Positions 1 through 5,042 of a stretch of 5,522 bases of DNA are shown piece after piece; positions within the stretch are counted from its first letter, which is position 1; every line of letters begins with the position of its first letter. Both the position numbers and the translations under genes were made by a program. Source of the stretch: Phycisphaerales bacterium. GTDB lineage: Bacteria; Planctomycetota; Phycisphaerae; Phycisphaerales; Phycisphaeraceae. The stretch spans positions 1 through 5,522 of the forward strand of contig JAAUTM010000124.1 in NCBI GenBank assembly GCA_012031455.1. The letters are read 5' to 3'. The notes under the pieces were generated by a model. The model made no database searches, had not been told where the DNA came from, and saw only the letters and a program-made list of their open reading frames with translations.

Positions 1-2
1 CG

Positions 3-701
3 ACCAACAATCGCGGCAATGAGTTGCTTCTTCTCAATCCCGCAGCCGCCACCAAAGCCAATCTTCAGACAGCGGTCAATTCGCTGAAATCGGTACTCGG
101 ACCTGATGAACAATTCTTCTTCTACGCCACCGATCATGGCGGATTCATCGAGGAACCCATCAAGCCCGTCCAGCCTGTCACCGTGCCCACTGGTTCCACG
201 CGTGAGGTCAAAATTGAACTCACTGAACAGGAAAAATCCACCATCATCGGCTACGCGCCAGCTCAACCACTCATCGTGATTGATTTTATTTTTGAAGGAT
301 TGTTCCCCGGCCAAACGGCTACCGCAGAGGTGAGTATCTGCTTCCCGGATGTAACAACGCCCCATACCCGGATCGTGCTGGGCACCCTGCAGGAATTTGC
401 CACCGTCGATGAACGTACCAATCCGCCGATCACCGTGATCCCCGGCCCCACACAAATCGGCTCGACTCCGACCATCGTTCCTCGCATATCAAAAACTTTT
501 GAGCTTTCGCCTTTTCTCCCCGAAATCGATCTTTCCAATCTGACTATCTGCATCGACAACAATTCCGGCCATGGGCTGACCATCAACAACTTTTACTTCT
601 ATTCCAGCCCCATCGGTGGCTCCACCCTCATCCCCGAACCAGCCAGCTTCAGCTTCCTGATGCTCGGCGGACTCATGTTGGCCCAACGCAGGCGTCAATA
701 A
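3..701 (+). CDS. PEP-CTERM sorting-domain protein, 5'-truncated
   Basis: The frame is open from the left edge, so the true start lies outside the window and the TTG at 24 is only an internal leucine codon. The protein ends in a PEP-CTERM tail: a Pro-Glu-Pro motif (bases 633-641), a hydrophobic membrane segment (FSFLMLGGLMLA) and a basic end (QRRRQ). In known systems this tail is cleaved and anchored by an exosortase after Sec export, so the product is probably exported and surface-associated. The body has a short helix followed by FFFYATDHGG (bases 114-143), which resembles the His-Gly strand of clan CD cysteine peptidases (C13/caspase type). It is followed by a beta-rich region with alternating hydrophobic residues. 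No Ala-Cys-x-Ser-Gly-like cysteine motif follows the His, and the only cysteines visible lie in VSICFP and LTICIDN, so peptidase activity is doubtful. The PEP-CTERM call is secure; the function of the body is unknown. Confidence 0.85.
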   Translation, partial: TNNRGNELLLLNPAAATKANLQTAVNSLKSVLGPDEQFFFYATDHGGFIEEPIKPVQPVTVPTGSTREVKIELTEQEKSTIIGYAPAQPLIVIDFIFEGLFPGQTATAEVSICFPDVTTPHTRIVLGTLQEFATVDERTNPPITVIPGPTQIGSTPTIVPRISKTFELSPFLPEIDLSNLTICIDNNSGHGLTINNFYFYSSPIGGSTLIPEPASFSFLMLGGLMLAQRRRQ

Positions 702-824
702 ACGGGACATGCTCAATCAATGTTAGAGGTCCGGTCCGGTGTACCCAGCGTATCGCAGTGCGTACCTTTCAGCGGGCCTTGTGGACTTAGATGGTGGGAG
801 AAGATTACAGAACATCTCCAATGA

Positions 825-853
825 TTGACTGGCGGCAGGCTAATCGCTAGATT
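825..853 (+). promoter_or_regulatory. Candidate sigma70-type promoter for the glycoside hydrolase
   Basis: TTGACT (825-830) and TAGATT (848-853) are separated by 17 bases, matching the consensus at 5 of 6 and 4 of 6 positions. Transcription would begin near 860 and leave a leader of about 150 bases that contains the palindrome at 899-930. This is the best promoter-like pair in the gene-free stretch 702-1007. Nothing there resembles a gene, and I found no convincing terminator for the preceding PEP-CTERM gene. Prediction by eye only. Confidence 0.35.
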
Positions 854-898
854 TTTAAACATGTCCATGGTGTACGAATATAATCAGTGCAACATTGC

Positions 899-930
899 CA
901 GGTAAGTGATCATACGATCATTTGGACCTG
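899..930. promoter_or_regulatory. Imperfect palindrome upstream of the glycoside hydrolase (operator or leader hairpin)
   Basis: The inner arms TGATC (907-911) and GATCA (916-920) are perfect inverted repeats around ATAC. The outer arms CAGGT (899-903) and ACCTG (926-930) also pair. Between them AAG can pair with TTT (one G-U), leaving a two-base GG bulge at 924-925. That gives about 13 base pairs, large enough for a repressor operator or for a stable hairpin in the mRNA leader. No U tract follows, so it is not a usual terminator. Confidence 0.4.
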
Positions 931-991
931 CCCCGCTGTATGTAAATGTGACTCATCTCGTTGCAGACGTGTCCGCCTGAAATACCCGATT

Positions 992-998
992 AGAGGAG
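992..998 (+). promoter_or_regulatory. Ribosome binding site deciding the hydrolase start
   Basis: AGAGGAG lies 9 bases before GTG 1008 and 0 bases before TTG 999. Its spacing supports GTG 1008 as the initiation codon. Confidence 0.6.
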
Positions 999-1007
999 TT
1001 GAATTCC

Positions 1008-2375
1008 GTGAGCGATATAAGTCCCATGCTGTTCCGTAAAGGAGCGGGAGCTCTTCGCACCTCGCCGGTCAACCCGCGGTACTTCACGGATGACACAGGT
1101 CGTGTGGTCTACCTCGCAGGCACCCAGACCTGGGCCACACTGCAGGAACGCCGTGGTCCAGAGACGCCAGTATTCGACTACGACGGCTGGCTCAATTTCA
1201 TCGAATCCCACCACATGAACTTCATGCGGATGTGGACATGGGAACACGCCCGAGGCATGCAGTTTTCGCGCAATGTCATCGACTATTCACCACTTTGGTA
1301 CGAGAGGACAGGTCCGGGGACCGCATTGGACGGGCGGCCACGTTTTGACCTGGAACAATTCAACGAGTATCTATTCCATCGTCTACGCGATCGAGTTATC
1401 CGTGCTGGCGAGCGTGGCATCTATGTTGCGGTCATGTTCTTTCAGGGCTTCAGCGTCGATAAGCGAATTCACGCCCTCACCAATGCTATTGGGGTAAATG
1501 CGTTCCTTGGCCATCCCATGCATCGCGACAATAACGTGAACGGCATTGATGGCGACCCCAATGGAAGCGGAACCGGCCGCCAGGTACATACGCTGGATGT
1601 GCCGGTGATAACCCGTCTTCAGGAGCGATTCGTTGCCAAAATCATCGATACTTTGGGCGATCTGGAGAACGTCCTTTGGGAGATATCCAACGAAACCCAT
1701 CGAGGTTCGATCGAATGGCAATATCACATGATCAAATTCATCCGGGCCTACGAAGCAGGCCGTCCGCGCCGTCATCCGATCGGCATGTCTTGTGCCGCAC
1801 CGCTTCGTACCGAATGCCTTTTGAAATCCGATGCCGACTGGATTGGCCCTTCATCAGATGATCGTAAGGCGGGTGATGAGGCGCCGGAGATGGACTGCGG
1901 CAAAATTGTGCTTGCGGATACCGACCACATCGGTCCGCAAATAAGCGATCCCTCCTACGTCTGGCGATGTATGTTCCGCGGCCACCATTTTTGCATCATG
2001 GACCCTTACATGGATGTGAGAATCGGGTCACCACGAGCGCCGCATACGGAGTGGGAAGAATTACGACGACAGACCGGTTTCAGCGTCCGCCTGGCAGCGC
2101 GTTGCGGGATGCAGCAACTTAAACCCGCTGCACATCTTTCTTCCTCCGGTTACTGCCTTGCAGCAGAGGACCAAGAGTACGTCGCTTTCCTCCATCGGGG
2201 TAGATCGCTCGAACTTGATCTATCAGACGCAACGGGAGTTTTCGAATCCGAATGGCTCGATACGGAAACAGGGAACTTTTTTCCGGGAGGGCAGATCGCT
2301 GCTGGAAGCCGTGTCACGCTGACACCAGCATGCGATGCACATCGGATCGTCAGGCTGTGGAAACATATTGCCTAG
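1008..2375 (+). CDS. DUF4038 / apiosidase-like glycoside hydrolase with putative collagen-binding domain
   Basis: 455 residues from the GTG at 1008. This start is chosen because AGAGGAG (992-998) lies 9 bases before it; the in-frame TTG at 999 directly abuts that Shine-Dalgarno and is implausible. The N-terminal three quarters match the TIM-barrel DUF4038 family, related to GH140 apiosidases. Visible hallmarks are NPRYFTDDTGRVVYLAGTQTW, HMNFMRMWTWE, NVLWEISNE (W224 to E229, a likely catalytic glutamate), an ADTDH motif (D304, D306, H307) and MDPY (D332). The last ~85 residues (HLSSSGYCLAAEDQEYVAFL onward, with EWLDTETGNFF) match the small C-terminal beta domain named putative collagen-binding domain, which commonly accompanies DUF4038. 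No signal peptide is visible, so it probably acts in the cytoplasm on imported plant- or algal-type oligosaccharides; the substrate is an inference from the family. Appears intact and probably monocistronic. Confidence 0.85.
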   Translation: MSDISPMLFRKGAGALRTSPVNPRYFTDDTGRVVYLAGTQTWATLQERRGPETPVFDYDGWLNFIESHHMNFMRMWTWEHARGMQFSRNVIDYSPLWYERTGPGTALDGRPRFDLEQFNEYLFHRLRDRVIRAGERGIYVAVMFFQGFSVDKRIHALTNAIGVNAFLGHPMHRDNNVNGIDGDPNGSGTGRQVHTLDVPVITRLQERFVAKIIDTLGDLENVLWEISNETHRGSIEWQYHMIKFIRAYEAGRPRRHPIGMSCAAPLRTECLLKSDADWIGPSSDDRKAGDEAPEMDCGKIVLADTDHIGPQISDPSYVWRCMFRGHHFCIMDPYMDVRIGSPRAPHTEWEELRRQTGFSVRLAARCGMQQLKPAAHLSSSGYCLAAEDQEYVAFLHRGRSLELDLSDATGVFESEWLDTETGNFFPGGQIAAGSRVTLTPACDAHRIVRLWKHIA

Positions 2376-2507
2376 AAACAGGCACGTTAAAGTATGGAAG
2401 CAATTAAAAATCAGTGTACGCTATCAAGAATTTGGCTGGAGCAAAGTGAGTTCGAGTGTAGGGTCTTGTAATCCCTCTCCCGGAGGCAGGGGAAACGAAA
2501 TCCAATC

Positions 2508-2529
2508 CGCTATGTTTGAATACATAGTG
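2508..2529. other. Hairpin between the hydrolase and vapC 3' ends
   Basis: CGCTATGT (2508-2515) pairs with ACATAGTG (2522-2529), an 8-pair stem with one G-U and a TTGAAT loop. It lies just beyond the restored vapC stop (2532) and about 130 bases after the hydrolase stop, between two convergent genes. It could act as a weak terminator or 3' stabiliser, but neither strand has a strong U tract after it. The gap 2376-2531 also holds CCTC/GAGG arms at 2474-2486; I see nothing coding in it. Confidence 0.3.
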
Positions 2530-2531
2530 CT

Positions 2532-2624
2532 CTAGCAAGGATATAGCTCAAAACCGGCAAGTGTGAAATGGTGATCGAAGGTAAACACACGATCGATTCC
2601 CAGTCGCCGCATCATGACAATGAC
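2532..2624 (-). pseudogene. Out-of-frame C-terminal part of vapC
   Basis: Reading the minus strand from 2624 gives VIVMMRRLGIDRVFTFDHHF, then TLAGFELYPC and a TAG at 2534-2532. This is the classic VapC ending. Joining it to the upstream frame by restoring one missing base near 2622-2627 yields DCLS-IVMMRRLGIDRVFTFDHHF, a total of 142 residues with the fourth acid at D129. The remnant has no start codon or ribosome binding site of its own that would make sense. The sequence shows no canonical slippery heptamer, so a lesion or a base-calling error is more likely than programmed frameshifting. Confidence 0.8.
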
Positions 2625-2959
2625 AGGCAGTCGGCGAAACTGATGGGGTGATCCCCGAATTGCCTGAATTCATCCAATGCCTGCAATTGATCCTCTTCGG
2701 TGGGCTGAATCACAATAAGCAAGGGCCAGTTACGCAATTGACGGATATGGTCGGCTGCATATTTGATCGTGGCCCCCGACTTCTTCGCCGGGGCGTTGTA
2801 AAAGAAATAATTGGCCACTTCCCAAAGCACCACATCACTGGTGTATAGCTTTTGCGATTTGTCGGAAAGTAGCTGGTTGAACGCAGTCACGGCACGACTG
2901 TGCAACTGGTCGGTTTGTACCCAGGCTCCGATGATCGCATTGGTGTCGATGTAAATCAT
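2612..2959 (-). CDS. vapC: VapC-type PIN-domain toxin, C-terminus lost by frameshift
   Basis: A PIN-domain ribonuclease toxin of the VapBC type; such enzymes cut RNA (often tRNA or rRNA) using Mg2+ held by conserved acids. Visible are MIYIDTN with D5, SDVVLWEVANYF with E47 and SFADCLS with D110, the first three acids in the expected order. The in-frame product stops at 115 residues, directly after D110. Intact relatives run to about 130-145 residues and continue with a serine-hydrophobic helix and a TFDxHF motif carrying a fourth acid. That continuation exists here, but in the -1 frame (see 2532-2624). Its start overlaps the antitoxin stop by four bases (ATGA), implying translational coupling. 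As it stands the toxin is probably inactive or misfolded, unless the frame break is a sequencing error. Confidence 0.82.
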   Translation of the reverse strand: MIYIDTNAIIGAWVQTDQLHSRAVTAFNQLLSDKSQKLYTSDVVLWEVANYFFYNAPAKKSGATIKYAADHIRQLRNWPLLIVIQPTEEDQLQALDEFRQFGDHPISFADCLSLS

Positions 2960-3204
2960 CGACGGTCCGTCCTGGGTTTGAGGTAGCGGTCAAGGTCCGA
3001 TGCGCCGTGGGGGGGCATCGGGCCTGGAAAAGCCTGAATGCCTGTGAAGGGATTGGCCATGGTGTCCGCATCCTGCTCAACATCACCGGCTATCAACCCA
3101 CGCACATACGCTGACAATGAGACCTGACGGGAGGCGGCCTTGCGCTGGGCCTTGCGCTTCAGTTCGGGGGATAGTTTGATCGGCATCAATTGCATGCGGG
3201 GCAT
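2956..3204 (-). CDS. vapB: Ribbon-helix-helix antitoxin of the VapB/CopG kind
   Basis: 82 residues. The N-terminal half, MPIKLSPELKRKAQRKAASR and then QVSLSAYVRGLIAGD, fits a ribbon-helix-helix DNA-binding fold: one beta strand and two helices with a turn at QVSLS. The C-terminal half (from about residue 45, rich in Pro and Gly: MANPFTGIQAFPGPMPPHG) is the likely flexible, toxin-wrapping tail. The start at 3204 is supported by GGAG (3215-3212) 7 bases upstream. It precedes and overlaps vapC by ATGA at 2959-2956, the standard antitoxin-first operon order. It should neutralise the PIN toxin and repress its own promoter, for which a promoter and palindrome are visible upstream. VapB is used here in the broad sense; the exact antitoxin subfamily is not certain. 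Confidence 0.85.
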   Translation of the reverse strand: MPRMQLMPIKLSPELKRKAQRKAASRQVSLSAYVRGLIAGDVEQDADTMANPFTGIQAFPGPMPPHGASDLDRYLKPRTDRR

Positions 3205-3215
3205 GATGAAACTCC

Positions 3216-3231
3216 GTTGGGTATTACCAAC
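3216..3231. promoter_or_regulatory. Candidate antitoxin operator (inverted repeat)
   Basis: GTTGG (3216-3220) and CCAAC (3227-3231) form perfect 5-base arms around GTATTA. The site sits on the predicted transcription start, directly downstream of the vapBC -10 box, where binding of an RHH antitoxin or toxin-antitoxin complex would block transcription. Position and symmetry are seen; binding is inferred. Confidence 0.4.
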
Positions 3232-3259
3232 AGTATATACCGCAGTCTGCCTATTTCAA
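3232..3259 (-). promoter_or_regulatory. Promoter of the vapBC pair
   Basis: On the minus strand TTGAAA (3259-3254) and TATACT (3237-3232) are 16 bases apart, each matching the sigma70 consensus at 5 of 6 positions. Transcription would start near 3225, about 20 bases before the antitoxin ATG, leaving just room for the GGAG site. Part of the -10 lies within the perfect 8-base palindrome GTATATAC (3233-3240). Confidence 0.6.
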
Positions 3260-3347
3260 CCGTCTTGCATCCACCGTCAGAACACCATCTATCCACCAGT
3301 TTTCACCACCCTAAGAATCCCTTTACCTTTGTGAGTATTGCGTTAGT

Positions 3348-4259
3348 ATGAAAATGGTTCAGGGGCGGTCAATCACAAATCATATGGATGTGCCTGCTGG
3401 CGGGCCTTTGGGCATGAAGCGATCCCTGCAAAAAAGTGAACCGGTCTGGCATGGTCTGGTGCGTATTGCTCAGGCGGAGTTGACCTACGTCACTGAACTG
3501 ACTCAGCAATCGGAGGCGTCCACTGAGCAGGTGATTCACGGGTTGCGTTTATCGATCAAGCGGGTGCGGGCCATGTGGCGATTGTTGCGACCGCATCTGG
3601 ATCGGCCTCGGGTGAGTCTGGAAAACGCGCGCTTGCGTGAGGCAGCACATGCCTTGGGCGTACAGCGTGACCGCAGCATCGCAGGCAACACATTAAGATC
3701 ATTGATGGACGATGCGGAACCAATGCAACGACGGGTGCTGGCCCGTTGTCTGCGGTCCATGAATCGTTCTGCGATTGATCATCCGGCTAAGCCATCAAAT
3801 TCAGGGTCATTGATCCCTCCGGCTGGTTCTGCTGATATCTCCACTGCTCCGGCATCACCTGAAACACCGATGACACAGGCAATCAAGCCTACCGATCCGG
3901 TGGCGCTGGCTTTAGGGGTATTGCGAGAAAGCGTGACTGCACTGAGTCGGATGAACATGCCCCCGGCCTGTGGTTGGGAGCTGATCCAACCAGGACTTGA
4001 GCAAGCCTACACCCGGGCACGCAAAGGCTGGCGAAGGGTTCGCTGTGCAAGGGAAGTGCATGCCACGGACGATGAACTGCTTTTTCATGATTGGCGACGG
4101 GATGTGAAACGATTGCTGTATCAGCTTGAACCGCTGCGTGAAATCCGTCCCGATGCGATTAAAGCACTGCAGCGTCGATTGACCCGTCTGGGCGAGCAGC
4201 TGGGGGATTATCACGATCTGTGCGTGCTGGAAACATGCTCAACCATGACACTATTTTGA
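3348..4259 (+). CDS. CHAD-domain protein, C-terminus lost by frameshift
   Basis: CHAD domains are alpha-helical, rich in conserved His, Arg and Lys, and bind polyphosphate. The two halves of the domain are visible: VIHGLRLSIKRVRAMWRLLRP (H64, K71, R72, R74) with LGVQRD (R107, D108), and FHDWRRDVKRLLYQLEPL (H247, R250, K254, R255) with LGEQLGDYHDLCVLE (residues 281-295). Between them lies a Pro/Ser/Thr-rich linker (about residues 146-184), an unusual insertion. After E295 the frame runs into nonsense (TCSTMTLF) and stops, while the family's final helices continue in the -1 frame to 4441. The start is uncertain: ATG 3348 has no good ribosome binding site, and ATGs at 3354, 3384 and 3414 are in frame; the conserved part only begins near M23 (3414). 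It diverges from vapBC. No polyphosphate kinase or CYTH domain is in view, so the partner is unknown. Confidence 0.78.
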   Translation: MKMVQGRSITNHMDVPAGGPLGMKRSLQKSEPVWHGLVRIAQAELTYVTELTQQSEASTEQVIHGLRLSIKRVRAMWRLLRPHLDRPRVSLENARLREAAHALGVQRDRSIAGNTLRSLMDDAEPMQRRVLARCLRSMNRSAIDHPAKPSNSGSLIPPAGSADISTAPASPETPMTQAIKPTDPVALALGVLRESVTALSRMNMPPACGWELIQPGLEQAYTRARKGWRRVRCAREVHATDDELLFHDWRRDVKRLLYQLEPLREIRPDAIKALQRRLTRLGEQLGDYHDLCVLETCSTMTLF

Positions 4260-4441
4260 GCAAAATCACCGGCGTGGCGGGAATCCAACCTCTGATCCAG
4301 CATCGTAAACGGCAGCTGGGCAAACGTGCATTGCGCCAGGCAGGGCAATGTCTGGATGTCAAAACCAAAATGTTCATGGCACGCTTGTACCGGTATTTCG
4401 AGCAATGGCATATCGCTCCCCATGGCCGGGCAATTCATTAG
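4220..4441 (+). pseudogene. Out-of-frame C-terminal part of the CHAD gene
   Basis: In the -1 frame the sequence reads NMLNHDTILSKITGVAG, then IQPLIQHRKRQLGKRALRQ and a helix ending FMARLYRYFEQW before a TAG at 4439-4441. A basic helix of this kind (R/K-rich, followed by Phe/Arg-rich ending) normally closes a CHAD domain. Restoring one base in the GGAAAC run at 4229-4233 (for example an extra A) joins E295 directly to NMLNHDTIL and gives one protein of 364 residues. The GTG at 4220 that opens this frame has no Shine-Dalgarno, so separate translation is unlikely. Confidence 0.72.
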
Positions 4442-4491
4442 CTCAACCAGTGAGGTCTATACGGCAAAACGGATGGACAGGCACCGGGCGG

Positions 4492-4520
4492 TTGCTAAAT
4501 CAAGCCATCGGCGTTACACT
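4492..4520 (+). promoter_or_regulatory. Candidate rpsR promoter
   Basis: TTGCTA (4492-4497) and TACACT (4515-4520) are spaced by 17 bases, each 4 of 6 to consensus. A start near 4527 would give a leader of about 60 bases containing the hairpin at 4539-4559. The match is modest. Confidence 0.35.
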
Positions 4521-4538
4521 TCTTTGCTCGCAACCGTC

Positions 4539-4559
4539 GCCCAGTGCGTTACACAGGGC
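4539..4559 (+). promoter_or_regulatory. Hairpin in the rpsR leader
   Basis: GCCC-A-GTG (4539-4546) pairs with CAC-A-GGGC (4552-4559) around the loop CGTTA, giving seven Watson-Crick pairs with a symmetrical A-A mismatch. It lies 14 bases before the rpsR Shine-Dalgarno GGAG (4574-4577). Ribosomal protein S18, together with S6, is known to bind a leader structure of its own operon in many bacteria; whether this hairpin serves that role is inference. An ACCG sequence occurs just upstream (4533-4536). Confidence 0.4.
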
Positions 4560-4587
4560 TGCATAACCATGACGGAGTTTCACGACC

Positions 4588-4836
4588 ATGGCTGAGTTCA
4601 CACGCTTTCAACCCACTTCCAAAGCTCAATACCGCATTGCCAAGAAGTCCAGCACCGGTGTGCTTTTTGTTGATTACAAAAACACCGATGAGCTTCGTAG
4701 GCTGATGACTCCCAACGGTAAAATCCAGTCGCGCAAGCGCACCGGGATGACTGCGGCCGAGCAACGCATTGCAGCCACGGCCATCAAACGCGCACGATTC
4801 ATGGCCCTGTTGCCCTTCACCAGCGCCACGCTGTAA
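4588..4836 (+). CDS. rpsR: Small ribosomal subunit protein bS18
   Basis: 82 residues, the usual size for bS18, a 30S platform protein that pairs with bS6 and contacts 16S rRNA. The family core is plain: VDYKNTDELRRLM (28-40), PNGKIQSRKRTGM (42-54) and the highly conserved AATAIKRARFMALLPF (62-77). The N-terminus (FQPTSKAQYRIAKKSSTG) is basic and lacks the cysteines seen in some S18 forms. ATG 4588 is chosen because GGAG (4574-4577) lies 10 bases upstream. The gene usually sits in an rpsF-ssb-rpsR-rplI operon; here it stands between a CHAD gene and uvrA with its own candidate promoter, leader hairpin and terminator, so it appears to be a single-gene unit. Confidence 0.96.
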   Translation: MAEFTRFQPTSKAQYRIAKKSSTGVLFVDYKNTDELRRLMTPNGKIQSRKRTGMTAAEQRIAATAIKRARFMALLPFTSATL

Positions 4837-4862
4837 TAGTCCAAAACTTACCTTGTCTTATC

Positions 4863-4894
4863 AACCCTGGGTGCCAATCCGGGGTTTGTTTATT
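4863..4894 (+). terminator. Intrinsic terminator after rpsR
   Basis: AACCCTGG (4863-4870) pairs with CCGGGGTT (4879-4886), an 8-pair stem with one G-U and an 8-base loop, followed by the T-rich TGTTTATT. It lies 27 bases after the rpsR stop and separates rpsR from uvrA. Confidence 0.7.
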
Positions 4895-4944
4895 GGATTA
4901 TTGATGCGGCATGTAGCAGCGCTAATGATAGACCCGTAAGACGT

Positions 4945-4959
4945 TGCACCTGCGGTGCA
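4945..4959. promoter_or_regulatory. Perfect inverted repeat upstream of uvrA
   Basis: TGCACC (4945-4950) and GGTGCA (4954-4959) are perfect 6-base arms around TGC. Part of it recurs downstream: the 10-mer CGTTGCACCT is at 4942-4951 and again at 5011-5020, just before the uvrA -10 box. It may be an operator for a repressor of uvrA or a short hairpin. It does not match the LexA boxes known from E. coli or Bacillus. Confidence 0.35.
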
Positions 4960-5028
4960 TCGCTAAACTTAGATCTCGTTCATCAATCAACAGTTGCGGC
5001 TGCAGACTCGCGTTGCACCTCTGGGGCG

Positions 5029-5034
5029 TATAAT
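5029..5034 (+). promoter_or_regulatory. uvrA -10 element, implying a leaderless transcript
   Basis: A perfect TATAAT ends 8 bases before the uvrA ATG, so transcription would begin at about 5041-5043, at or next to the start codon. No good -35 hexamer is visible at 16-18 bases upstream, and there is no extended -10 TG, so an activator or another sigma factor may help. Confidence 0.5.
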
Positions 5035-5042
5035 CCGCCCTC

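Noticed and set aside
24..26. TTG at 24 as the start of the PEP-CTERM gene
   Set aside because: The frame is open to the left edge, there is no ribosome binding site, and no signal peptide follows, so the gene is truncated by the window.
999..1001. TTG at 999 as the start of the glycoside hydrolase
   Set aside because: It directly abuts the AGAGGAG Shine-Dalgarno with no spacer; GTG 1008 has a proper 9-base spacing.
2471..2492. Remnant of a dispersed CCCTCTCCCGGAGG-type intergenic repeat
   Set aside because: Only a 4-base-pair stem remains and no second copy exists in the window, so a repeat family cannot be supported.
2335..2535. Small plus-strand open frame after the hydrolase
   Set aside because: It overlaps the end of the hydrolase in another frame, lacks a ribosome binding site and resembles no protein.
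2612..2630. Programmed frameshift in vapC
   Set aside because: CTGTCATTGTCATGA has no slippery heptamer or homopolymer run.
4218..4240. Programmed -1 ribosomal frameshift in the CHAD gene
   Set aside because: The codons CTG GAA ACA do not form an X-XXY-YYZ slippery heptamer, and no strong downstream stem was seen; a missing base is simpler.
4326..4595. Plus-strand open frame between the CHAD gene and rpsR
   Set aside because: It overlaps the out-of-frame CHAD C-terminus and the rpsR leader and shows no protein-like conservation.
4900..5042. LexA (SOS) box ahead of uvrA
   Set aside because: Neither CTGT-N8-ACAG nor GAAC-N4-GTTC could be found in the region.
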